Source: Capsaspora owczarzaki ATCC 30864 (Eukaryota > Opisthokonta > Filasterea). Taken from it: a DNA stretch of 64,000 bases. Where the stretch lies: the NCBI RefSeq assembly GCF_000151315.2, contig NW_011887298.1, positions 433,417 to 497,416 on the forward strand, written 5' to 3'. Both the position numbers and the translations under genes were made by a program. The notes beneath the pieces are model-generated. The model did not search any database, was not told where the DNA came from, and saw only the letters and a program-made list of their open reading frames with translations. Below, piece after piece: positions 47,162 to 57,430 of this stretch; position 1 is the stretch's first letter; every line of letters starts with the position of its first letter.

Positions 47162-49327
47162 TCAAACGTTAGTCTGGACGCCGCCTGCTGATTTCGCTTC
47201 CTCCAAGAATCGAGGGAGCTCCGTATCCAGATAAACCCTGCACACAAAACCGAGACGAAACAGGTCAGAGAAGGTGTAAATTTGCGATCGACCTCAAAAC
47301 AAACCACCACGCACACAACTCAACACTTACCGCATCCGCTGCGCCATCTCCTCGGGACTCCATCGTGGCGAATATGGGTAATCTCGAAATTGCTTGCGGA
47401 AGGGCTGATCCCCGTTGTCGAAAAAAGCGCAAGTAAGAGTCAGGACCGGAGCCTCCTGCGGGAAACGTGGGGAGATTTCAAGGAGCGCTACAGCGTAGTG
47501 GTTTTTGAGAGCCAGGTGGAAGGAAATCATTGAGGCTCCATCCGCGACGCTGAACTCGAGGATGGACGAGCGATACTCGGTCCAGAAGGCACTCACGTAG
47601 GCCGAGCGCCTGTTCACGCGCTCAACATACGTCTCAATGTGGGCGGAGACCGCCGAGTGCATCGCTCCAAGAAAATCGTCCGCAAGAGTGGGGAGTGTAT
47701 AGCGCGGAAGCTGAGCGTTTGCAAACACCCCCGGCAAGAGTTCGTTCGGGATGGTAATGTTTGTGGCAACGGCAATGTCGGCCGGTAGGACCGTCCGGGC
47801 TTCTGGAAACGTGAAGCTTATTGTCACCCGACAAGTTGCGGTGGAATTTTTCAAAGGTTGAGGAGAAACTGAGGTGCTTCGGGCGGGCCCAGCAGCTGCG
47901 GCGGCAGTGTCGGCGATGTGCTCCTTTCCAGGGAAGGCTGGCGGTACATTGCCTTGTTCGACGCTGGGCGAATTGAGTGTCTGTGGCGTATGAGTACCCG
48001 TACTCGGCTTTGACGCAGTTCGCCGAGCATCGAGGGGCGTTGGAAGGTTTGGCAGCTTGCTCAAGTCAATGTGCAGTGCAAACTGCAAGGCAACGCGAAG
48101 CTGCTGGCCATATCGCTGTGCTGGGAAGATGGAGTGGCCGTCGGCTCCGATAATGACTTCCGTTGCTGCAAGAGCAGTCAGGGCTTCTGCATCGGTGGAC
48201 ACGGCGGAAGCCTTTTTGACGGGCAACGAAGACCCGTGTCCATGACCCCCAGCACCTGGGCCAGTAGTGCTGCTGCTGCTGCTGCCGCTGCTGCCGCCGC
48301 CGCTGCTGCTCGAAGAGGCAGCTGCCGATTTGGCGCTGGGAGTTCTTGCATTTGGCAACCGCTCGAGCAAGATTTGCACCGTAGGGCCGACCTCATAACT
48401 ATTTGCAAAGCTATCAACGATCGGAAGGATTGCTTCGGGACAGCAGCACTGCACCCTCTCTAGTTCAAACTGCAAATAGGCCTGTGTTGCGCCCGAACGA
48501 GGCGGAGAAGCATTGTCAAAAAAGTGAATGAGAGAAATCGGGTCGAACAATCAGCAGAGGGACCTACCAAGGATAACTCGCACAACACGAGAAAGAGCGC
48601 TTGAGGCTCGTTGATATTCCAGTTGAGCAAGTTCTGAGCAACCAACAAGAACAAGGGGAGTAAGACAATTTTGGTACGTGCAATCCAGAGCAGCAACAGC
48701 AACATGACTCTCTTCTCTCTCTCTCGCTCGCTCGCTCGCTCGGTCGTACTGGAATCTGCTGTAGAGAAGGCGCAAACTGGGGAGCGCCCATGAACACAAA
48801 GTCTGGCGGTGCTGCCGGGTCCAAAGCGTTGAACAAGATTTCCCCTAAGATTGACAGCAGCAGCCAGCATCGTGAGTAACCCGGCATTGTTTTGCATCCG
48901 TTTGTTACCATCAAGCGCAACACTTGGCATTGTCATGAGGAACCAGTTCTTCAGGCATATCACATCATCGTAGTGCCCTTACATCGCAGAGTCTGGTTGC
49001 AATACGGAACGAGGACTTGGATGCGGTCGTTCACCCCAGGCACGGCGCCGCTGTATTTGTTGGGTTTTGGGGAAATCGGCACAATGAGGAACACATTGCA
49101 GTAAGCGTACGAGTGACAGACTGTGAACGGGGGGCAGGGGCAGGGGCGACAACGAAGCGGCGAGCTGTTCTGAAGCGTTTTGGCTATTGCTACCTGGACA
49201 GGGCGCTCTCGAGGCGGAAGGGCGCCAGATGGTTGATCGGCGTGTGCAGACCGAGCGTTTCGAGCTGCTTGTGGATGAGCGGCGGGAACGGATGCGAGTG
49301 CAGCCAAGCACTGAGACTGGACGGCAT
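47162..49327 (-). CDS. BABAM2: BRISC/BRCA1-A complex subunit BABAM2 (BRE, BRCC45)
   Basis: Six exons: 49194-49327, 48983-49050, 48750-48844, 48568-48633, 47331-48481, 47162-47237; 529 residues against 383 in human. The protein is built of tandem UEV-like folds and scaffolds the K63-specific deubiquitinase BRCC36 in BRISC and BRCA1-A. Seen: DRIQVLVPYCNQTLRWEILFNA (human [22 protein letters not shown]), APPDFVFMGA, LLNWNINEPQALFLVLCEL, and the C-terminal FRDYPYSPRWSPEEMAQRMRVYLDTELPRFLEEA (human [32 protein letters not shown]). The extra length is a Ser/Gly/Ala-rich insert (around 48200-48330) plus a loop before the last UEV. Family function is known from animals and plants; no partner genes are in this window. 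Confidence 0.88.
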
Positions 49328-49771
49328 AATACTGTAGCGAGATGAGTTGCTCAGAGAGAAGACTGAGATTTTGGGGGGAAATGATCAGAAGGTCAAACAA
49401 TCAACAATCGACAATCAAACAAACAGAAAAAGAAAGAAGACAAGCTGGGGTTGGGGGCATGGTATGGATGGTACTGTATGGAAGTGGGAAGCAGCGGATT
49501 CAGATTCAAATGGAAATCCCCCCCCCCGCTCCATTGGAAACGCAAGCTCTCGGTCTCTCGCTGGCTGTGACTACAGCACTGGTACTTTCCATCACCGACA
49601 GTGATCGCTGATTGAGTGTGCTATTGCTTTTGAATCACATCTACATTTGTCAAACACTTCTCAGTCTTTGTTTTCCTGTTGCGTTGAGCACTGTTCTCCA
49701 GGCTTATTTGAGCTCGATCAAAAGACCTTCAAGACGAAGAACACACACACACACAAACACACACTACTAGA
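49328..49771. promoter_or_regulatory. Divergent promoter, BABAM2 (-) / PANK4-like (+)
   Basis: 444 bp between two opposite ATGs. It contains C10 at about 49518-49527 and an (AC)n run at 49741-49763 directly before the PANK4-like start. No other coding signal. Confidence 0.5.
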
Positions 49772-52700
49772 ATGAGTGCAGACGGCGAGCGCACCATCGA
49801 CCTGCCGCCAGAGACGCTCATGGCCGAGATTGCCTCGACGCGGCTCCTCGCGATCGACATTGGTAACAAAATAGCCATTCTGCTTCAGCACTTTTTGCTA
49901 TTTTCCGACTTTAACAAATAAGATTCGAGCAAAAAAGCCGACATTTTTTTATGAGCTCTTTCATTGAGAAGAAGAAGAAGAAAAAGAAAGAAAAAAAGAA
50001 CGAAAGAAAGAAAGAAAGAAAGAAAGAAAAAAAACGCGCCACTTTTTCATGATCGTATGTTTTTTTGTTCTTTCTTTCTTATAATAATAACTTTACTGAT
50101 CTTTCATCGTTGTTTCATGTTTGAATGACTGAATGAATGATTGAATGACTGACTGAATTACTGAATGACTGAATCTCCCAACAAAAAAAAAAAACTCACA
50201 GGCGGATCGCTCGTGAAGCTCGTCTATCTGACGCACAGGCCCACAACCACATCGACTACGACGAGTTCAACTGCAGCTGGAACGAACGCCGATGGTGGAA
50301 GTAGTACTGCTGTGGCTGCTGCTGTGGCTGCTGTGGCTGCTGTGGCTGCTGTTGGGCCGCCATCACGATCAGGCAGCTTCAGCGAAGCCGAGCCAGCTGG
50401 GTTTGCTGGGGCGCCGGCGGGGACGCGCCTCCACTTTATCAAGTTCGAGACAAAGTACATTGAGCGCTGCATCGAGTTCATCCGAGACAACCTGCTGCGC
50501 TCCAAGCAAGAGCGCGAGGCGGCGGCAGCGGCTGCGGGAGACGGCGACAAGGCGGCAGAGTACATCCACGTCAGCGAGCAGGCCACAGTCATCACGGCGA
50601 CTGGCGGAGGCGCCTACAAGTACATTGACATGCTCGAGGAGAAGCTCGGCGTCAAGGTCTACCGTGCTGATGAGATGGACTGCTTGATTGCCGGGTGCAA
50701 CTTTCTGCTGCACAAAGTCCCCAACGAGGTCTTCAAGTTCAATCGCAACGCAAACATGCCCTACCGCGCCCAGGAGGCAGGCAGCCACGTCTTCCCTTAC
50801 CTGCTGGTCAACATTGGCTCGGGCGTCAGTCTCGTCAAGGTCAACAGCGAGACAGACTACGTGCGCGTTGGCGGCACCTCGCTCGGCGGCGGCACTTTTC
50901 TCGGCCTGTGCTCGCTGCTGACCAAGTGCTCGGACTTTGATGAAATGCTCGAAATGAGCGCACATGGCAACCACCGTAATGTGGACATGCTTGTCGGTGA
51001 CATTTACGGCCGGGACTATTCCAAGATTGGGCTCACTTCGGATACCATTGCCTCCTCCTTTGGCAAAGCCGCGCGATGGAAGTCCGACGGCAACCGCGAA
51101 TCTGCTCACTTCAACGACGGAGATGTTGCCAAGAGTCTGCTGCACATGATTAGCAACAACATTGGCCAGGTGAGGCGTTCGGCGGTTTTTGTTGTTTTTT
51201 TTTTTTTGTTTTTTTTTTTTTTTTGTGAATGACCAGCCCTCTCTCTCGCTGTTCTGAAATCACCATGTTGGCTCACTATCTCTTTGTTTGGGTTTTTTTT
51301 GTTTGTTGCTGTTAACTTTTGTTCTCAGATTGCCTATATGACTGCCAAGCAACACAACATCAAGCAAATCTATTTCGGTGGCTTCTTCATTCGTGGGCAT
51401 TCGTACACAATGCACGCAATCTCGTACGCCGTCAACTTTTGGTCGAGCGGCTCGATTGATGCCTTGTTCCTGCGACACGAAGGGTATCTTGGCGCGATTG
51501 GCGCTTTTGTTCGCGCCGACGACGCAGTGGATGTGCGGCGTGTCAGCTGGGACGAGAACTTTGCCAAGTACAACATTCTGCACAACAAGAGCGGCGCACA
51601 CGTGCTCGACCAGACCGAAGGCAACCTCGTGCCGTATCCCCTGCTGGATGAGACTGCCGGCGCCTACGTTCCCGACGCTGTCGATCTTGGCACCGATCCC
51701 GAGCTGCGCGACTACTGGCTGAACAATTTCGAGCAAACATTGCCCAAGCTGGCAACTCGCGTGCGCGAATTTTACGGCACTGAAGTCGAGACCTTGAAAA
51801 GCATTGAGGCCTTCCAAGCTCGGTTTATTCAGCACTTGGCTGCGGTTCGCGAATCGCCGACGTACGTTTTGGCGGTTATGTCTGTGTTTTTGTTTTGTTT
51901 TTCTTTGTTGTTGTTTTTTAGGGAGCCTCGCCTTGCCTAACGTTTGCGTTCACGCTTGCTCTTTTTTTTTCGGGTTTGCTACAGCGCCTTCGGTCTGCTG
52001 TCTCCTCGCGTGCTCTTCGATGTCCGCCAACAGTACTTGAACGAGTTTGGCTTCCCGGATCCGTATTGGGCGGTGAAACAGCAGGACAACGAAAAGGCCA
52101 TCATTCTGCTCGGCAACTGGTTGGCGCAGCTCGATTCCATGTCGTGGGAGGAGCGTCAAACCCGAATCATTGAGGGCGTGCTTTCTGGCAACATGTTTGA
52201 CTGGGAGGCCAAGGCGGTGGTCGACATGCTCGAGCACGACAAGCTGGATTTCAGCATTGCGCGGCGCATGCTGCGCACGCCCTGGCTCTTTGATGATCTC
52301 GCCAATTGGATTGCGCGCCTCAAGAAGCCCAATCCCCCGCATCGCAAGGCCATCATTTTTGCCGACAACAGCGGGGTCGACATTATTCTCGGCGTCTTCC
52401 CATTCGTGCGCGAACTCTTGCTGCGCAGCACCAGCGTTGTGGTTGCCTGCAATACTCAGCCTGCAATCAACGACATTACGCATCGCGAAATCCAAGCGCT
52501 CAGCGAGCGTGCGGCCAACATTGTGCCCGAGTTCCGGGAAGGCCTGGCCAACGGCAAGCTGCAGTTTGTTCCGTCCGGCAGCGGCTCGCCGTGTCTTGAT
52601 CTGGGCCGTGTCGACGAGCGCGTGGCCGAAGCGGCGGCCGAGGCAGACCTGACGGTGATTGTCGGGATGGGGCGAGTTGTCCACACGAATTTCCATGCCC

Positions 52701-52813
52701 GTTTCAGGCACGAGGCTCTCAAGCTGGCCGTGATCAAAAACCAGCGTGTCGGCGAGCAGTTTGGAGGCAGCATTTTTGATGTTGTGTGCAAGTACGAGCC
52801 TGCCTCTCGCTGA
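49772..52813 (+). CDS. PANK4: PANK4-type pantothenate kinase-DUF89 fusion
   Basis: Four exons: 49772-49862, 50202-51169, 51329-51861, 51985-52813; 806 residues (human PANK4 about 773). The N-terminal half is a type II pantothenate kinase fold: LLAIDIGGSLVKLVY, ATGGGAYKYIDMLEE, ADEMDCLIAGCNFLL, PYLLVNIGSGVSLVKV, RVGGTSLGGGTFLGLCSLL, SSFGK, IYFGGFFIRGH and LFLRHEGYLGAIGAF. The C-terminal half is a DUF89 metal-dependent phosphatase: KAIIFADNSGVDIILGVFPFVRELL, NTQPAINDIT, GSGSPCLDLGRV, VGMGRVVHTNFHA, LKLAVIKNQRV and GSIFDVVCKYE. The kinase Glu in DEMDCL and the Arg in RVGGTSLGGG, both lost in amniote PANK4, are kept, so both halves may work: CoA synthesis and removal of damaged phosphopantetheine. 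A Thr/Ser/Ala-rich insert (50233-50405) interrupts the first strands. Confidence 0.93.
49968..50032 (+). repeat. Purine (AAGAA/GAAA)n tract in PANK4-like intron 1
   Basis: GAAGAAGAAG followed by (GAAA)n and an A run. Unlike most homopolymers in this window it is purine-rich in the sense of its gene. Confidence 0.75.
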
Positions 52814-53042
52814 AGTGTCAAGTAATTTTTAGTATTTTGTATTTCTCAGTATTCAATGTGATACACCCACGGTCTACGAGGCTGGGGAAAGTTCAACCAA
52901 TAGGATTTTAGTTCAAAATGCATCTCCTGTCAATGCTGACCACTTTTGTGATCTGGTGCATTTCAAAACCAACTGACCAGCCTTCCCCCTTCAACGGATT
53001 CAATCCATTTTTTTCTCAGTCGCAACAAATCCTTTATTATTA

Positions 53043-55322
53043 TTATTGGGTCTTGGACCGCGGTCGTACCATGCTCATAAGTCCACCCCAAATCTTGGAA
53101 AACCAATAGACATTCAGGGTATCGATGGTGCTGCCAAAGACGAGCAAGGTGATAATTTGCCACGTTTCGCGTGTGGCAACCATGTTTGGCCAAGCGTCCA
53201 CCAGAACGTAGTAGTAGTACGGTAGCGAACCGACACGGAAGGCAAAGAACACGATAGTCATAACACTGCCATTCAGAATGTACAGCCACGATGATTTCCA
53301 CTTCGGGTTGGTCGCCAGCATCCAGCTGTTGATGATAGTTTCAACACAAAAAAAAAGTCAGTCGCAAAACCAAACCGGGGAAGAGCCGAAAATCCAAACG
53401 ACAAAACAGCAGAAACAAAAGAGTTACCGAATGTTAATAAATACAGTCGACGCCTCAGAAGAGAGTCGGAAGATGGCAAACCAGGAAAACACGCGGAAGA
53501 GCTGCAAGCCAAAAATGTCGTGAGTGATTGGTGGGCGATCAAGACAGACATTTTGCAGGCAGAAGCGGACATACAATCATGATTGAAAACCCGACGACGC
53601 CAATGAAATGATGGAGCATGGTCTGCCGAGAGATGGCAACGCCAAACTGCTTTTGGTGGCTGAACACGACGAGAAAGTCGCCGGCGAGATAGCCAACAGT
53701 GATGGCCATCATTTGATGGGCCACCACCGGCGCGTAGTTGACTGGGTCTGCGCGGAGCTCTGGGTCTGTGAACATGAGCCACAATGGCAGAATGGTCGTC
53801 ACAATGGCATGCAATGAGGAAGCGGATCTGAAACAGCCAAATACGAAGGGCAAAATCAAAACAAAGTCAGACGCTGCAGACAAAAAAGCGACACAAACAA
53901 CATGAACAGGAAAAGACTAGCACGAAAGACAGGAATGGGAATCGGTGACAGTCAGAGAGAAGATTAGTATTTGTTTGGGGTAAAGCCGTCAAGATTCTCG
54001 CCTTCTTTCTGTTTGTTTTTGTAAGTTTCGTTTGATCCTTTGCTTTTGGCGGGCACACAAACAAAAGCAAACAACATCTCGCCTTAACGAAAAGGGAGAG
54101 GGTGCTTGGTTCACTTGTATGCCCTTCACCTTTTCGGCACTGATACTGTGTGTGTGTGCGTTTGATTGTGCGTCGTCTCAGACACTCTGCCTGCCTCATC
54201 CGATCCGCTCAGAGCTTCCAACCGAAAAATATCAACCATCTCGTGCGTTTGCTTTGAGCTGCTGCGCCATCAGCCAAACAAAAAAGCAACAGCTTCCGAT
54301 GTCTGCAAATCTTCGTGGCTTTGTCTTGGCATCGTCTTCCCAGACAACAAAGGCGGACGCTCCAGTGCATCCGCTTCATCTGCAAACAAGCGCAGCGCTC
54401 GGTTTGGAAGAGGCTGAGCTGGCAAAACCAGCCGCACACTCACTCGTTCAGGCGCTTCCCGTCGTCGCCGAGTTCAAGCATTTGCCCCCCTCGGTCATCA
54501 CTCGCTTTTGCTGATCCCCCAACTCTGGTGAGAATGGGGGGACGAGTGTCATCGAGCGAAACCGAGGGAGGTAGCGAACGTCAGCACGAGGAAAAGCCAA
54601 AAACCGCACGCAGCCATTTCGCATCGCGGCACGAAATCAGCCTGTTGTCATGAGAAGGACGACAAACCGCCAAGACACTGCCAAAGACATGTGCAGAGAC
54701 CCATTCAAGGGAAAGGAAAGGAAGGGACGAGAGGACGGACGAGCGAGCTCTTCTCCACTTTCCAGCCAAAAGCATTCGGCAGCGAAAACAGCGAGGGAAC
54801 CACATCCGCGCCACCCCCACCCCCACCAGAGTAGGGGAGGAACACGGCGCGAACGAAAGGCGGGCAGAAGCGAATGTGACATTGGCACTGAGCACACACA
54901 ACAGAGCGCGACCGGGGGTGGGGGGCGCAGCAAAGCAAAGAACAAACAAAAGAAACAAAAAAAAAAAAAAAAGGCGGGAAAAATCAAAGACGGCTTCCAT
55001 CATTTTGTCATCGCGACGAACTTCAACAAGCACAGCAAAACAGCAAAAAGAGATAGGTGCGCTTCTTTTGGCTGTGGCTGGGCTCGGCTGGGCGCTCAGC
55101 ATGAGAGAAAAAAAAAAGAGGGGATTTTTTGTGTGTGTAGCAGAACCTGGAGTTCCAGTCGACTTGTTGCTCGCGGGAGAGTGTGCGGTAGTGCGACGAC
55201 ACCAAGCGGTAGAAAGGGGTCGACACAAAGAAGCATGCCACGGTCAGCAGGAAGGACCAGGTGCCAATCGGAAGCACTGGCCCTTGGAACAGAAACCCGA
55301 ATGTGCTCAATTGGTCGAACAT
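53043..55322 (-). CDS. TLC-domain membrane protein (TLCD4/TMEM56-like)
   Basis: Four exons: 55147-55322, 53575-53827, 53428-53501, 53043-53325; 261 residues, the family length. Hydrophobic helices span the protein, with TLC hallmarks: YRTLSREQQVDWNSR-SASSLHAIVTTILPLW (human TLCD4 has a similar KIEWNSRVVST-H stretch), GYLAGDFLVVF, the histidine pair in RQTMLHHFIGVVGF, VFSWFAIFRLSSEASTVFINIR and YYYVLVDAW. TLC proteins act in membrane-lipid composition or ceramide-related steps; the substrate cannot be told here. The exact stop and exon frames add up to whole codons. Intron 1 is 1319 nt, several times longer than its neighbours, and holds a plus-strand open frame. Confidence 0.82.
54299..54514 (+). 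other. Possible small nested ORF in the TLC-gene intron
   Basis: ATG at 54299 starts 71 codons ending TGA at 54512-54514, opposite to and inside intron 1 of the TLC-domain gene. Composition (FVLASSSQTTKADAP, LGLEEAELAKPAAHSLVQALP) looks more like protein than the neighbouring frames. The same frame is open upstream to 54032. No family is recognised and chance cannot be excluded. Confidence 0.2.
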
Positions 55323-55840
55323 GGGTGTGACTAGGCTGTGCGGGTTGACTAGGCTGTGTTTGTGCGTTGAAATAATAAATACGAAAGAACAACAAGGAAA
55401 AAAAAAAAAAAAGGTTGACTGAAAAACTGAAATATCAACAAAGCCCAAATTCAGCCTTCGTGCTTGATTCCTTTCTGCTTGCTTCGCTTGTGAACAGATA
55501 CAGTGTGTAAAATAACGCATTGTTTTTTGTTTTTTTTGTTTTTTTGTTGTTGTATTGGATGCAGATTTTGGGAAGGAAAACAGCAGACAAGAACTACCAG
55601 ATGAAAAAGATAAAAAAGGTTCAAACACAATCGGCCAAGCTCATCTCGTGGTTCGCAACCAGGCGAAACTACACGACAGAGCAAAGGCAACAAAGAAAAA
55701 AACGAGAAACAAGCGGTAGCGCCAGAATGGTCGAGGAGTTGAAAAAAAAATACATGCAATGAGGCAAACGTTCAATCAGCGGCGGTGGTTTTGGTGGGGA
55801 GGGGGATTTGAATAAAGAAATACGGCGACTTGGAGAGCGC
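55323..55840. other. Spacer: homeobox 3' UTR and TLC-gene promoter
   Basis: 518 bp between two minus-strand genes, with an A tract near 55398-55412 and a T/G tract at 55520-55555. No coding signal. Confidence 0.45.
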
Positions 55841-56937
55841 TCAAGACACGACCAGCGTGGATTGTTGGGCTGACTGGCTCTCGTCAGTGGGGATGCGGTG
55901 CTGTGCCGAGCCAGTGTACGAGAGGGAAGCAGGAGAGGCACTGCCCTCAGAGCTTCGGCTGTGGAATCCATCCTCATCGTCCGAGCTGCCCAGCTCCTCA
56001 TCCTCGTCCTCGTCGTCTTCGACTTCCTCGTCATCGTCGTAACGCTCGTCCTGGTCCCGTTGCAGAGGCGAGTAGTCGGTGGACGAAACGCCGCGAGTGG
56101 CCTGCATGCCGTTGGCGGTGACACGGCGCGAACCCGCTCCGGTGTGGCGGCGCGAGGCTCCAGAGCCGTTGCGGCTGGTGGGGATGCAAACGGTGGATGA
56201 AGGGGCCAGAACGCGACGCGCAGAGCCAGCAGAACCAGCGGCAGCAGCACTGACATCGGGATTGCGCTCGCTGCGACGCTGCTTGGCACGACGATTTTGG
56301 AACCAGATGCGAATAACACGCTCGGAGAGGCCAGTGGTGCGGGACACTTCGGTGCGCTGGAAGCAGTCGGGCAAGTTGTTGCGGTTGAACGCCTCCTCGA
56401 GCATGCCGAGCTGCTCGAGGGTGATGGTTGTCCGGCGACGGGTCTTGCTGCGGCCGCCTGCGACCGAAGCATCGTCGTTGCCAGAAGAGGTGCGGCGCTT
56501 CGAGCCGGACGAGTGGTGGCGCGTGCGGGAGCTTGTTGTTGATGCACCTGCACCAGCACCAGCACCAGCACCAGCACCAGTCGGCTCTTGCGTGGAGGGT
56601 GGCGAAGAAGCAGGCGTGTAGCGGCTCGAAGACTTGGAAACTGGCTCGCTCTTCACAGCAGGCTGGGTCAGGAAACCCGTCGGGGGGCTAGGGGATGGGG
56701 GCAGGTAGCCAGCCGGTTGTTGCGAGAGCATTTGAGGCGGACGAACCATCGCCATCGCAGGGGCCGGCCCAGAGGGCATGGCGGGTGCGTATTGGGGCTG
56801 GAATGAGTGTGGTGCAGCGGCGGGAACAAAGGCAGGTTGCATGTTGACGACGGAAAATTGTGTCTGCGAGCCATACATGGGTTGCTGCACGTACTGCACA
56901 TACTGCACCAATTGTTCTTGCTGAGGCATTTGAGACG

Positions 56938-56968
<31 letters not shown>

Positions 56969-57430
56969 AACCATCGAGACATACTGCTGGGTGGCGGCAT
57001 CATAGCCAACGACTTGTTGCTGTTGCTGCGGTTGCTGTTGTTGTTGTTGTTGTTGTTGCTGCTGCGGCTGTTGCTGTGATATTTGCGAATCTTGGTGGTG
57101 CTGTTGCTGTGTTTGTGCCGGGTAGTACTGCATCATCTGGGGGGCGGGCACGAGCACTGTCGATTGGGTCGGGTACATGAAGTGCATCATTGGCTGCTGC
57201 TGCTGTTGTTGTTGTTGTTGTTGTTGTTGCTGCTGCTGCTGTTGCTGTTGCTGCTGTACAAGCTGCTGTACTAGCACATGCTGTGGCTGTTGTAATTGTG
57301 GTTGCTGGGGGTAGAGCTGTTGTTGCTGGAATTGAGGGTGTTGAACGAACAAGGTCTGGTCTGACACCGTTTGAGGGGTTGCCGCGCGATTGAACTGGAT
57401 GGCGCCCAGAAGCATCGAAATACCGTCCAT
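55841..57430 (-). CDS. Homeodomain transcription factor with poly-Gln N-terminus
   Basis: Single exon of 529 residues from ATG 57430, in a perfect ACCATGG context; the frame is open upstream to about 57634 but could be 5' UTR or an upstream exon, since CTTGCAG stands at about 57612-57619. A 60-residue homeodomain lies at about 328-388: KTRRRTTITLEQLGMLEEAF, FQRTEVSRTTGLSERVIR, then the recognition helix IWFQNRRAKQRR, with W48, F49, Q50, N51 and R53 intact, so it should bind TAAT-type sites. It is a typical 60-residue domain, not the three-residue-extended TALE class. The N-terminal half is mostly Gln with Pro/Met/Val (poly-Q at 57193-57258 and around 57000), and a short stretch before the domain is coded by repeated GCA/CCA codons. 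The tail is acidic (DDDEEVEDDEDEDEE) and Ser-rich. Nearest animal class not assigned. Confidence 0.9.
56940..57260 (-). repeat. CAG/CAA repeats coding poly-Gln (homeobox protein)
   Basis: Several interrupted Gln runs: about 56940-56966, 57016-57080 and 57193-57258, mixing CAG and CAA. Confidence 0.9.
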
